Below, in pieces: positions 12,197-22,981 of a stretch of 64,000 nt of DNA; positions within the stretch are counted from its first letter, which is position 1, and each line of letters begins with the position of its first letter. This DNA is from Powellomyces hirtus. Taxonomy: Eukaryota; Chytridiomycota; Chytridiomycetes; Spizellomycetales; Powellomycetaceae. The stretch spans positions 1-64,000 of the forward strand of contig JAHLKG010000006.1 in the NCBI GenBank assembly GCA_025526995.1. The letters run 5' to 3'. Both the position numbers and the translations under genes were made by a program. Below the pieces are notes generated by a model. It was not told the DNA's origin and did not search any database. It saw only the letters and a program-made list of their open reading frames with translations.

Positions 12197-13281
12197 TCAA
12201 GCGCAACGGCCAGGGACGAGGAACCACTGGGCCGACTTTGACTTTTCGGTCAAAGGCTCAACGGTGACGAGGGAGTTCTCCATGCTGCGGTCGGTGAGGA
12301 TGCGACCGTCGGGGGTCTTGATGTAGAAGCTCTTTTGCACGGGGTCGGCAATCTGCATCTTGAAGACGGTGCCGCAGTGGCCAGTCTTGATCTGCAAGAG
12401 GAATTCAATGATAAGTACGTGTGTGACGAATCCTGCGTGCAAAGTGCGGACAAGACCATGTACTAGTCCAATCAGCTGTACCTTGTTGGAACCCTCGCGC
12501 ACGACCATGAACGAGTCTTCAGATCCTTGGATCTTGTATCCGCCAAGGTACGGCACCAGCTTGAACCTCTGCTGCCAGTGGAAGTAGTCAGTGGAGCGGA
12601 CCTCGCCTTCACCGTCCTCGTCTTGGGTGACCTGCAGGAAATGCTTGGTGCGGGTGCTCATGAAACCAACGTATTCAAAGACACCTACAGATCAGAAAGG
12701 GAGTGGATGATTAGATGGGATGCTTCTATAAAGCCGTTGCTCTTTTGTTCCAGCACTCGAACTAGACGCTTACCGAGTTCTTTCAAGAGATCCTTCATGG
12801 TGGAGATCTGCATGTGCTGCATCATCTTCTCGTGTGGCAGGGCCGGGTGGTCCATCTCATGATGGACGGTCCACATGGTGGTGGTAGACTTGGCTTTGGG
12901 CATGACAGCAGCCGAGTCACCAACCTGAAGGCCCAGATTCAAGATCTCATTAGGCTTGTGGTCAATCTCGCTAGTGCTGTACAGTAAGTACAAGTTCTGC
13001 AGTCCCGCCGAGGTGCGAAGGACGTAGGAAGGACCGAAAGCATCGTCTCGTTCGCAGAACAGAGCAATCTTGGATCCGGACAGGTCAAGTTCCTGGCAGA
13101 TCTGGTCTTGGATTGCGGTCCAGGTTGTCTCAGCAGAGAGGCGCAACAGACAGGCCTTCCCTCGATGGGTGACTTCGGCGAAGATGTAGGGCTTCGTGAT
13201 CTTTTGTTCGGGCTTCTGCACCTGCTGCTGCTTCTTGTCGTCGGAGGCAACGGGCTTTTTGGATTCGCATTCACCCATCAT
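12197..13281 (-). CDS. PB1-like N-terminal / beta-trefoil-like C-terminal protein, intact copy
   Basis: Three exons, 13281-12774, 12684-12482 and 12391-12197; 906 bases, 301 residues. An N-terminal Lys/Gln-rich leader is followed by a PB1- or ubiquitin-like fold (about residues 30-100: IFAEVTHRGKACLLRLSAET, then WTAIQDQICQELDLSG, then LRTSAGLQNLYLLY). The C-terminal 130 residues have short beta-type repeats (KHFLQVTQDED, FKLVPYLGGYKIQG, FYIKTPDGRILTD) that resemble a beta-trefoil of the fascin/actin-crosslinking kind. I do not recognise the family by name; both fold calls are inference from pattern. It has two relatives within 3 kb (15306-16162 minus and 14504-15075 plus). The upstream region of this gene, 13282-14503, is shared in part with the divergently transcribed copy. 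Confidence 0.7.
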
Positions 13282-14503
13282 GATTGCTTGAGTTCTGTGT
13301 CGAGAAGAGAAGCCACGAAAAGGAACGAGAAGAGAGCGAGGACCTGGAGAGGAGCGAGAAAACCGAGAGGCGATGTTGTTCAGGGCGTGCCCTTTTTGTA
13401 ACTTGAAGGTTTATACTTACATCATCGACTCAAAATCCCCTCGTGGCAGCCGCAACTCTTTAACAACATTGGTTCAACCCATGAGAGTCAGACAAATGAG
13501 ACTGACGGCAACACCGTTGGCGGGAACTCCGCATGGCCGAACGCGTGGCCAAAATCCCAAAAGAGGTGTGAGAAAACGCGCATCGCCTCGTCCAAGCCAC
13601 ACCGTCATCATAGACTCGGAACCGCGTCTTCTCCCGCCTTTGTGCCTTCCGGCTTTTTCACACCATTGTACACATCATAATCATACCCCTGTATAACGAG
13701 GCTGAACATGCTCTCATCTGGGACCACACGTTTGCTTGAATGCATGGTTATACACTGCAAATTGGCACGATTCCATACTAAAGAATTATGGCATATGCTC
13801 GCTGCAATCAGACAATCATGGAGGAGCTATATTTTGTGCTAATGAACACTCTACTTCGCTCACATTGTTGTAAAAGAGAACCCTGGTTCCCCATCTTTAC
13901 AGACGTAAGGTCTTGATCTTCCGCCTTTGTAAACTACACACGTACAGCGCTATGCTACATCCTAACTCGTTGCTCTCAACGCGAAACCTTTTCGTCATAC
14001 TCAGGCTCGACAATCCGCAGCGCTCGATTTGTTTCGTTGGTCGGTGCATTTGAGCTGACTTTGATATCAGCGTCGCCTTGGCCCATCTGCATGCGATCAT
14101 ATGCTGTTTTGATGTGAAAGCTGTTAATTACATATGAGGGTCAAAATCCATTTGTTAGGCGTCAGTGGGATGGTGAACTTGTACAATGCAAAGAAAGCTT
14201 CTGTCTTGTTAGAGGCACAAAGGGAAATTGACAGCACATACGCATAGCGGTACACGTCAATCAGCAATGAGCTAGTTTTTATCTGTGAGTCAAAATTGCG
14301 TCTGGTTTCAGAGCACCACACGTCCCTGACAGTTGAAGATGCGTGACCCATTCATTCATATAAGGATCTTGGGCCCATCTGGAGCCTGCTCCTCACCGTT
14401 CTTCCCATCACCACTCAGAAGAAGACACGACAACAACCAATACGTGAGTGAGAGCTGAAAAAACACTGTAGCAACGTCAGATGCGGCAGGGAATACTGAT
14501 AGA
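13282..14503. other. Intergenic between divergent PB1-like paralogues
   Basis: About 1.2 kb separates the start of the intact minus-strand copy from the start of the plus-strand copy. A TATA-like CATATAAGG lies at 14356-14364, about 140 bases before the plus-strand ATG. A GT-rich candidate 5'-UTR donor (ACGTGAGTG) lies near 14441. Nothing else recognised. Confidence 0.35.
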
Positions 14504-15075
14504 ATGACAGGCACAGTAATCGACGACGTCTCTTCCCCTCAGCTTGACGCAACTCGGAGCGAAATGCAGCTTACTATTCCCACGCACGATAAAAGTGACC
14601 GCTCGATCAGCCCGTCCGTAAGGAGCACAACGAGCATGTAAGGATGAATTGTTGGCTTTGCTCAGTTGAGTGCCGCGTCTCTGATTTCTGAAAGTTCAGC
14701 CCAGATGAAGATATTCTGGTCAAAGTGCGCTTCGGCAGAGACAGCTGAATTCTGCGCATATCGACGTTCTCCAAGTGGGAAGACGTGGAAACACAGATCT
14801 GTCACGAGTTCAACGTCATGGGTGCCAGACTCACGCTGGTTTTGGAAATTGGTATCTCTGACCGTGTGACGGTTCGCACAAGAGCGGGGTTGCGAAACCT
14901 GTACTCCTTGATGACAGAAGACGACACTGACACTACCGTCGGCCTCGATTGCCTTGATAATATGACCACGCTCCTCGCAGAATTCAAGCACCCGGGCTCG
15001 GGGCTGGTCTTGAGTCCTCCTGCAGAGGAAAAGTCGCAAGCGGTGATGCAAGTGTCGAAGGTTGATCGCCAGTGA
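14504..15075 (+). pseudogene. PB1-like paralogue with an in-frame TGA, beta-trefoil part absent
   Basis: Two exons, 14504-14637 and 14700-15075; 510 bases in one frame, so the splice model is sound. After a Ser/Thr-rich leader comes the PB1-like domain (ILVKVRFGRDS, then ILRISTFSKWEDVETQICHE, then RTRAGLRNLYSLM). It aligns without gaps with the intact copy at 12197-13281. Between the first two blocks is a TGA at 14746-14748. In the gap-free alignment this TGA sits where the intact copy has Cys (TGT). The frame is otherwise open for 109 codons after it. The C-terminal trefoil-like part of the other copies is missing; the protein would end in a short hydrophilic tail. The simplest reading is a pseudogene or a base error. 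Start at a downstream Met would remove the first beta strand. Confidence 0.55.
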
Positions 15076-15305
15076 TATCATGATAGCAGTAAAGGAGTAT
15101 CATCGTTGTGATGCTGTCTATCGAAGATTATGCTCAGATTACATAGTCTCAAGTGCATTTGAAGAAAGTGAGAAACAGATCCCCATCTCGTATATAGCCA
15201 TTTTACATTCAGATTCACAATTGCAATGCGTGTTACAATTCGGTCAAAGAACTGATTTCGCCAATTTTGCGTATCATACTAAGCGCCAGTGTGGGCGACG
15301 ACCAT

Positions 15306-16162
15306 TCACTCAAACGACTTTGAATCTTCGTCCAGTGCCACAGCCGTGACTATGGGGCACCTATCCACGAGCAGCCGACCATCTGGTGTCTTGATGTGAA
15401 ACCTGTTGCGCACAGGGCACGCCATCTTGATGGTGAACACCGTTCCGTTGGCTCCGTTGCCTTTCATCACCGTCTGGGGCCAACCGTCTGCCCAAACAGA
15501 ATCATGTTGATTGAAAAACGGAGTCATGTGAAGAGGTACATTCAGAGAATCGCCATACCTTTTTCAAACCGTCGTTCATTGGCACAAAGGTGTTATTCCA
15601 GGCCTTTATTTTGTACCCGCCGTCACAAGATATCAAGGTGAAGCGCTCCCAACCGTCAATGTTGCCGACCAACGCGAGAGTATTATTCTGGTGGGCTTGA
15701 AGAAATTGATACGTTGAAGCGTTCATACTTCCGACACGGGGCCACGTTCCTGCTAAGGCAACAAAACGGATTGATCACGGTTCGAGCTTGGTATGACCAC
15801 GCAAGCGTCTCATTACCGTTACCAGTTTCTATCTAGACTACCTCGAGACTTGTACCTTTGGTCATAACTTGACTGAGAGGCATGTTGGCCTGGGACAGAA
15901 ACTCCGCCTCCAACCTGGGTTCTTCGCGCATTTGTTCGTGATTTTTACACCACAAAAAGAGGTTTTGAAGCGCCGCTGACGGACGTAAGGCGATCCGCGT
16001 GTTGTTTTCGTCGCGTTTACAGAACAGAGTAAAGTTTTTTCCTGTGAGGTCAAAGTCCTTGCCAATCTGCTCTTGGGTGGAATCCCAGTCCGATTTGGCG
16101 AAGAGGCGGAAGGTTCATTATTACCATGAAAAGCGTTGGCGGGACTGGCGATGAAGAGGCAT
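15306..16162 (-). pseudogene. PB1-like / beta-trefoil-like paralogue with three consecutive in-frame stops
   Basis: Three exons, 16162-15856, 15749-15559 and 15473-15306, 666 bases. Both introns lie at the same places as in the intact copy. After ATG and 12 codons the frame reads TAA TAA TGA (16123-16115), then continues open into TFRLFAKSDW, QEQIGKDFDLTG and LRPSAALQNLFLW. These align without gaps with the PB1-like part of the intact copy. The rest is fully conserved in kind: YQFLQAHQNN, FTLISCDGGYKIK, FHIKTPDGRLLVDR. The last of the three stops falls at the same alignment column as the TGA of the plus-strand copy. Translation from a later Met would leave a trefoil-like protein. A decayed N-terminus is the likeliest explanation. 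TATA-like ATATATAAT lies at 16245-16253. Confidence 0.55.
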
Positions 16163-17839
16163 AGTGATCGCAAGCGTTTCTTGTGAAAGAATGTAGAATG
16201 CCAAAAGACTTCGGTTATATGGCGAGCAAATGGAATTCGGATGGCGGATTATATATTTGTGAGTTGACTTTATCCGCCCCAGACACGTCAATCATCTGGC
16301 AGTGGCATACATCAGAGACGTGAGACAGTTGTTGGAAAGGACATCAGCAAAGGACAGACGCGCTCCTCAGACGTGGCTTGTGCACATGTGGCTGTGCAAA
16401 GCCCCGCTGCCTTGTGAGAAACGCTTTTATTTACTTAAATACTGTAGGAAGTGAGCTGCTTTGTCTGGTATAGTTATAGGAAAGTGTAGCTGGTCGTGTT
16501 CTCTAGGTCACAAGAGGCCAAACACCTCTCAACCTATTATACTTTCTCTTAAAACAATTTCGCAGTCGTCTCAGAATGTTGGACCCAGATGGAATTCACA
16601 TGTTTGACATGTGGAAGCCGTGCGTGGTGTGGCTTGTGTAGACCGTTGTGAATCTTCTAGATGGAAGTTAATGTAGGTTGTCTTTTTATCTGTAGAATGG
16701 AGAGATAAAGAATAACCTGTTTCTTTCCCAAACCTCGGACGGGGAGTGTGAGCTTAATCATGTCCTCGACAACTCTTAAACAAGGGCGTGGCCGCCCATT
16801 ATGCACGGCTGTCTCTATGTAAGACACGACCGCCCATTCTGACAACTCCGTCACGGTTTCCAGCGTGATCAGGAACAAGTTCTTGTCTGCCAGAAGCTGT
16901 ACCTGGCAGCGCCATCATGTACGCGACTGAAAATGCGCGTATGTTGATCATGATGAAGAAGATCTACGATCCTTCCATGTCACGAATACTCATTGTATTT
17001 TGACGTATAAATTGACCTGGTAGGCGACGAATTGGGTGAAAGTAAATGCATACCGCACATGCTTTCCCATTGAAGTATGTTTCATCCAAGGTCCGTGATT
17101 CTCTAATCTACACACTTTCATTGCGCAATGAGTGGAACAGCTCAAGCTTGCGCATAGCAGAGCAATTTGAGTTTTTGGAGGGGTGATGTGGTCTTTGCGC
17201 GATTGGATGGTGAAGGGCCTCCAACTCTGAATCTGATTTTGAATGCCGTAAAGGTATCATATCTCCGTAGGAGACCTTGGCAAGCAAACGGACAGGACAA
17301 ATCAGGAGGCTTCATGACAGTGTCATTCTTTTGAGTGAATAACTCGAATGCTGCGAGTTGGGGGGGTTCTGTCAGACGTTCAACGTTTGTGCCAAGTCCC
17401 TACCTCTAACCAAGCAATCTATATTGACGGACTAACGGGGGGTGGGGTCGCCGAGACAGGCGGTGTCGCCTGCGTTGCCCGACCATTCCTCGTCTCTCGC
17501 ATCGCATCATTGCGATGCAATCTATGGCCATGGAGGACCATCAACGAATGCACTTTCCGCACCGCTTAGGACCTAGCGTACATTCGAAAATGGCAACGCT
17601 TCATCTCACCTGACTGACGCTGCGACAAATCCTCAGCTTACTTAGAGTTACGTGGACAAGGAAACGGCCTTGACACCACGTTGTATCGGCTAGTTGGAAC
17701 CCCCTCTTCGTGGGTTAATGCCCCATCGATCGACCCGTGATTGACATGGAAAACTGCAACCCTACATCTTCTCCATTGATCAGACGAAACCCAACCGTAC
17801 GATGTCGACAAGACTACAACCAAGAATCCCGACGAAGGA
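16163..17839. other. Intergenic, no gene recognised
   Basis: About 1.7 kb without a supported gene. A 73-codon minus-strand frame (16657-16878) has no recognisable motif. The right part, from about 17640, runs into the copia remnant and may contain more of it beyond recognition. Confidence 0.4.
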
Positions 17840-18430
17840 GAATATCGCGAAATCCGAGTCATCAGTTCCTTGATGTACGTCATGATCTGCACGCGTCCTG
17901 ACATGGCTGTCGCGGTCAGGCGTCAACATTTGGGGGACATCTACCTTCTCCTTCCGTCTCGGCGGCGACATCGTCAAGCTCCACTGTCAAATACGGTCGA
18001 TGTGTCATGGGATACCTTTTCCACCTCGGTAAATGACCCAGGTCCCGTAACATGGGCAGCAAAAGACAGGCGACTGTCACGCTTTCGTCGACAGAAGCAG
18101 AATACATGGATTCATCGCTTGCAACACAAGAAAGCGCTTGGTTACGTTAAGGACACTCCGTATCAAGGCTACGACATTGACGACAGAGCCACGCCCACTA
18201 CGAACGATCGCTTGTTCTTCTGTCTCGATGGTCGCCGCCATGCTTTGTAGTAGTCGAGTGCGTAGATTGTCGGAACTCCATTACGACAGTCTTTCAAAAT
18301 TCGACGACGAACGAATACCTCGAGGTCATCTGCCAGCGAATACTGCTGAAACTGAACACTCTGCAGAGCAGATTGTTGAAGTCGTCGAGTACGATAGCTG
18401 GCAGGTCGGAGCGCAACGTCGTTGAATGTT
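17840..18430 (+). mobile_element. Decayed Ty1/copia-type retrotransposon fragment (RT end and RNase H)
   Basis: Two blocks in the plus strand match the conserved end of copia polyproteins. At about 17840-17936 the frame reads EYREIRVISSLMYVMICTRP, then DMAVAVRRQHLG, the usual copia segment after the reverse transcriptase. At 18058-18147 another frame reads SKRQATVTLSSTEAEYMDSS, then LATQESAWLR, the copia RNase H STEAEY signature. The two blocks are in different frames and stops interrupt the rest, so the copy is dead. I could not find long terminal repeats. Residues further right (to about 18430) may be the polyprotein end but are not clear. Confidence 0.75.
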
Positions 18431-18870
18431 CATCAAGGTTGATTGAAAGCGTGGATGATAAAGAGAGCAGACATCACTGGGCTGAAGCCTGAAACCGCGT
18501 CAAGCGCGTTGGAATACCGTATTCGCAGCGCAAATGGAAAGGCAGCGAGAAGAAAGAGACGAATAAACATGGATAAGGATATGATGGGGACATGGTCGAA
18601 AAGGTTATATGCCATCTAAATAACATGTGCATAGTGTATTTCGCATCTTTTTGGTCCCTCCACAAAGGCAGTATCAATAGGAGGCGATCAGCATACAATT
18701 AAAAACGCAGCGGGAATAACATAGACAGGGAGAAGCTAGGGAACATGGTCGTGCAAATCACAGTGTAAATTATCATAAAAAGAACATTAAGCTTAAATGC
18801 AAGGAGAAAACTTTGAGAAGTGAAGGGTTATCTACGTATATGTCTACGAAAGAGATGAGGCAAAACGATC
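18431..18870. other. Intergenic, nothing recognised
   Basis: This AT-richer stretch downstream of the acyltransferase stop has an AATTAAAAA run near 18706 and several A-rich segments. It probably holds the 3' UTR of the minus-strand gene. No coding content seen. Confidence 0.35.
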
Positions 18871-20902
18871 TTAGTTGCCAACGATGGCATCGCCTTCAAC
18901 GCCAGCCGCGTCTCTCAGGTTTTCCAGCTCACGGACAAGAAAGAGGGCGAGTCGTTCGGGTTGCAGAACAACCGATCCGTCAACGACAAAGTTCATGTGG
19001 ATCGCATCACAGTAGCTAACGGCCGAGAGCTGGTTAAGCACGTTGGAAACGCAGGGCTGCACGGCAAGAACAGGCTCGCCGGCAATGTACATTCGCTCGG
19101 TAAAGCCAGGGACGTTGGTGAAGACGATCGAGTGGCGAGCAAACACGTCGAATGTTGTCTGCGCAGACAGATCATGTCCCAAAAGTCGGTAAGCGAGCTG
19201 CTGCAGCTGGATGGCGACGAGGGGTTCCGGTGATGCCTTGATCGCGTCCATGCGCTTCTTTGTGGCTTTAATGCGGGCAAGTGGGGTTGCATCAGCGACG
19301 GGAAGCTCAGCGCTGATCATGGTCCATTTGTTGTGCAAATCATCGAGCGGCCGCGGGAAGGAATATGGCATCAAAGCACGCATTTTGAGACTCGAGCCGC
19401 GGACCAGAAGAGCATCATCGCTCCGGTACTCGAGGTATTTGCGAATAGCACCTCCGAGAGCGGCAAAGAGAACGTCATTGACGGTCACATTGAGCTTGTT
19501 CTTGATGGACTTGACGAGGGCCAATGAAAGTGGTGGCACTGGGATGAGGACGCGGTTGCTGGACGCAAAGAGGGAAGGGGGAACGCTCATCAAGGTTTGG
19601 GAGTCGCCGCCCAGGATGGGCAGACCGAGGACTTTGACGAGTGCACGACCGGTGTTGGCGGCAAATATGGCGTTTTCCAACACCCGGGACATCAGACTCT
19701 TTGGCTTCCGGCTTCCCTGCATCATCCTCTTGAACTTTTTGTCGTCAATGGTCAGCGATTTACCGTTGACGTCAGAAACAATGTCGCCCAGAACCATAAC
19801 CTGGCTGATGCCGTCGCCTAGGACGTGGTGAACTTCAATAACGATGGCGGAGCGTCCGCCGGGCGCACTATTGCGGACAAGGTGGACAAACCACATGGGT
19901 TGTGTTTTGACCCATGAGCGGCAGAACAGGGACTGGACATATTTGATGATGCCAGACTCAGAGTCGACGGTCGCGTGGAGGATGTGAGCGTCAAGACTGA
20001 TGTTTTCGTAAGGTACCCATGAGATACTGCCATCGGCAGCCTCAACCGGTACGGCACTAAACCGGTGGTATTTTGGCAGAATGCGCTCGGAGAAAAGGTT
20101 CTTCACGCTGGCTGTTGATGGCAGCTTTTCCAGGTAGAAAATGCTGTCGACAGTTGTAGGCTGCAAACAAAACGGGACATCAGGACAAGCTCGCATACAG
20201 ACAAGACATCCGCTTACGGATGTAAGAGAGCAACGGATACGTACCGCAATTTTGGATGAGGTGGGGAAAGCACCGCTAGGGTGAGCCAAGATTTGGGAAA
20301 AGAGCGACATGCGTCTTTCGCGTTTGGGAAACTTTAACGTGTATGGGGCTTCGACGGTGGCCGTGCTGGGAACAATCCTCTTTTTACCGTTGGGGCAACT
20401 CGGCGAATAGCATTCTGACGGTTTGCCGAGAGCACAGCTCGACGAGTAGCAGACTGCAAGCGGGCCTTTCGGAGCAGGAGCGCGTATCTCGACGGTTTCG
20501 ATGGCGTCGGTGTCAACAACGGGAACGGGGGGAGTTGGCCGACGGGGGGCACGATACTGCTTTTCGAGTTCACGGTTGAGGATCTCCTTTGACTATAGAC
20601 CACCGAAATGAGTACATGTTGTTTTCTCGACGGGTTTTTGCATACGAGACGCGCGCGCCTCGTCGAGCTGGGACATGAACGAGCAAACTTACAGTTTTCC
20701 TCGCCAGACCTCTCGCCGCGCCTGGCCCTGTAGCTATCTTCAACTTGAGCTTTGTGTAGGCCGCTCCGATGAAGATGAGGAGGACGGCGACCGCGCTGAT
20801 AAAAGGAAATGAGACTGGAATGAGGACCCATGCGATGTTCCACTCCAGAACGATAATTGATACATACGCGACGAGTCGCAGCTCTGTGCTATGACTCCAC
20901 AT
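18871..20902 (-). CDS. Wax ester synthase / diacylglycerol acyltransferase (WS/DGAT family)
   Basis: Three exons, 20902-20693, 20586-20245 and 20160-18871; 1842 bases, 613 residues. WS/DGAT enzymes transfer acyl groups from acyl-CoA to fatty alcohols or diacylglycerol, making storage wax or triacylglycerol at the ER and lipid bodies. The acyl-transfer motif HHxxxDG is present as HHVLGDG (about residues 295-301). The C-terminal WSD half is clear: NVTVNDVLFAALGGAIRKYL, then FTNVPGFTERMYIAGEPV and AVSYCDAIHMNFVVDGSVV. Unlike most bacterial members, an N-terminal extension carries two hydrophobic helices (LVAYVSIIVLEWNIAWVLI and FISAVAVLLIFIGAAY), followed by a Cys/Pro-rich linker to the catalytic start at MSLFSQILAHPSG. 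The extension is spliced in frame and so probably real. Which acceptor alcohol is used cannot be told. Confidence 0.88.
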
Positions 20903-21494
20903 GGTTCTTCGCAAGGCAAATGCTTGTGGGGAGTTGAGCCGATGGAGCGTGGGAAAACACAATATACAGTCCGTCAACGGAGGTGCAGGAAGCAAGGGGT
21001 TGGGTGGGTGCGGCTTGCGGCTGGCCAGGGGAAAAATACGCGTCGTGCCGAGACATGTGCAAAAGGCCTCAGTCCAATAGTACAAAATACGGTCGGAAGC
21101 GGAAACACTCGGACTCTTTCTACTACTCAGACTACTACTACTACGATACCTACTACGATGTCAATTATCTCTTAACGGGCTTTGTTTTTTCGCCCTTCGC
21201 GGCTTTGCTCTTCACGTTTGCCTTGCCGTATTTGTGTTTCGTGCAAAGCAAATTTGATTGATAGCTCTAAAGAAACAACGCGCTTTTTTCACTCGGACAC
21301 AACACGAGCATAGGAGCAGTATGATGATTATGGCGGATGGAATTACGTGAGGGCTATTCGAATACTGCGTCCTGATCCCTTTAACAATGCAGGCCTCGAG
21401 CTTTTCGAGCCTTGGCAAAACATGATGATTTTGTTAAAGCCTTCAAGATGACGGCAGCACATCACGTTGCCCATTAGAAGTCAGCAAAAGTAAA
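20903..21494. other. Upstream region with a TAC-rich microsatellite
   Basis: This lies between the acyltransferase start and the tRNA-His gene. It contains an imperfect (TAC)n tract at about 21118-21160. No gene seen. Confidence 0.4.
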
Positions 21495-21565
21495 TGCCAA
21501 AGGGCGGAATCGAACCGCCGTCCTCACGGCCACAACGTGATGTGCTGCCACTATACCACTTTGGC
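21495..21565 (-). tRNA. tRNA-His (anticodon GTG)
   Basis: Read on the minus strand, a 71-base cloverleaf starts GCCAAAG and ends CTTTGGC plus discriminator A. The acceptor stem pairs perfectly. The anticodon arm is TCACG-TTGTGGC-CGTGA, giving anticodon GTG for histidine. The T arm reads GGCGGTTCGATTCCGCC. No intron is seen, and the extra 5' G of mature tRNA-His is added after transcription. Confidence 0.95.
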
Positions 21566-22759
21566 TCGATGGTTGGGGGCAGCGCTGCAACGGTAACATT
21601 GTTATGTTAACCTGGTGGGCCTTTGTTTTCCATTCCTTATCGCTGGCACCACAATGCCCATCATCTTGAAGGCTTCAACAAACTCATTGATCCATGCCTG
21701 TGTCCTGGCGCAACCATGCCCTTGTCACTATGCAGAGAACCCATTGGCCAAGCTCCGTCTTATCGCCCCGCCGATTCACGAGATGCTTTAAAGAACGCGG
21801 TCGAACACAAGTGGAGACTGCTGCCGATATCGTACAGCCGATGTGGAGACGATCATTGAAGCTATGGATAGCGCGGCCCTTAGCTACTACAAACTACAAG
21901 GGGCTTCTGTTCTTCGAAGGCGGTGCTTCTTTCTATCGGAAGCGCAACTACTAACGTATTTAATCGTAAAGTCTGCTATGAAGTAAAGGATTTGCCGATC
22001 CCGTTATTCCTACATTATCGATTATGCGACGAATGCGTATTCCTCGACATAGCGCTTGAAAAAATTCCGGAGCTTTTTCGACGGGGCGATGTCCTGCTTG
22101 ACCATCTCTCTCTTTGTGACGGTGCGTCCGGGTGCGCCAAGTAAGAGATTTTTCCACGATCACCTCCTTCTTGAACGCACCCCGGCCGAGGGGGTAGATA
22201 TCCTAGTATGTCTCATCGAGCGAGGATTTGTGATCAAGTGGCTGGATCTGTAGGGTGGGGTGACTACTCGCTTTACGACGACCGCAATCGTTTCCATTTG
22301 CGCCTGATAGAAGCTATCGTCAGCGGACAATTAACTCTCAGGGACAACCTTACGGCATAGAAATTGACATTGATCATCGTGAGCGTACTTGCATACCCGA
22401 GTATCAGGATGCATTCTCCATGTTTCTCCGGTGGTTATCTAAGCGATGGGGAAAGCGCTTACTAAAAGTGGCAGCTTGCGTGCCCGAACATATTCACACC
22501 TGTCGTCGAGCAAAAGGTTTGCCGATCTTCGCTCCCCCGTACCGGGGTTGATGTGTGAACTCCAACTGCGCCATGGATTTAACCAGCTGCCCGGGCGTTG
22601 GCGTCGGGGGGACGCTAGTCCCCCTCCATGAGCGTAGTCGGCTACCCACTGTGAACCCGCAACCCCCGCATAGATTCGCTGCAGTGCGGTTTCAGCGGGG
22701 AAAACTATGATCTCTCGACGGCTGTCATGGGGATACTCCTCCAGGGTTCATGTGTAGTA
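21566..22759. other. Intergenic with a possible gene remnant
   Basis: No intact gene. Around 22350-22550 one plus frame is open for over 55 codons (DIDHRERTCIPEYQDAF, then MFLRWLSKRWGKRLLKVA), which could be the remnant of a gene or mobile element. I cannot name it. Short open frames near 21960-22140 likewise have no recognisable content. Confidence 0.3.
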
Positions 22760-22981
22760 TATTTCAATTCGAGCCCGCCTCTCTCCACCAATCCAGCAGC
22801 TCGACGCGCCCCTTGCAACTTGGTATGGTTATCCCTCCGAAGTCAGACAAATGACGTCGCAACCCTCGATTGGTGGAAGACGAATGGGCTTAAATTGAAA
22901 ACATCTCAGTGGACCCTCGATAAGACAAGCAACCTGTCAGCTCCCAATTGGTGGAAGACGAGCGGGCTCGAATTGGGATAT
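22760..22981. repeat. Inverted-repeat element with an internal third copy
   Basis: The left arm at 22765-22792 (starting CAATTCGAGCCCGCC) is repeated in inverted orientation at 22947-22975 (ending GCGGGCTCGAATTG). The arms differ at few places, and similarity extends outward over ATAT on both sides. A third, direct copy of the right arm lies at 22867-22895. The total span is about 220 bases. It looks like a small non-autonomous inverted-repeat element. No coding capacity; no certain target-site duplication. Confidence 0.6.

Noticed and set aside
14746..14748. TGA as selenocysteine in the plus-strand PB1-like copy
   Set aside because: The alignment to Cys is suggestive, but the family is not a known selenoprotein family. 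The sister copy has two TAA codons beside its TGA, and I saw no convincing SECIS hairpin.
22868..22976. WWKTNGLKL / WWKTSGLEL peptide repeat as a coding repeat
   Set aside because: An inverted third arm at 22765-22792 shows that this is a DNA inverted-repeat element rather than a protein repeat.
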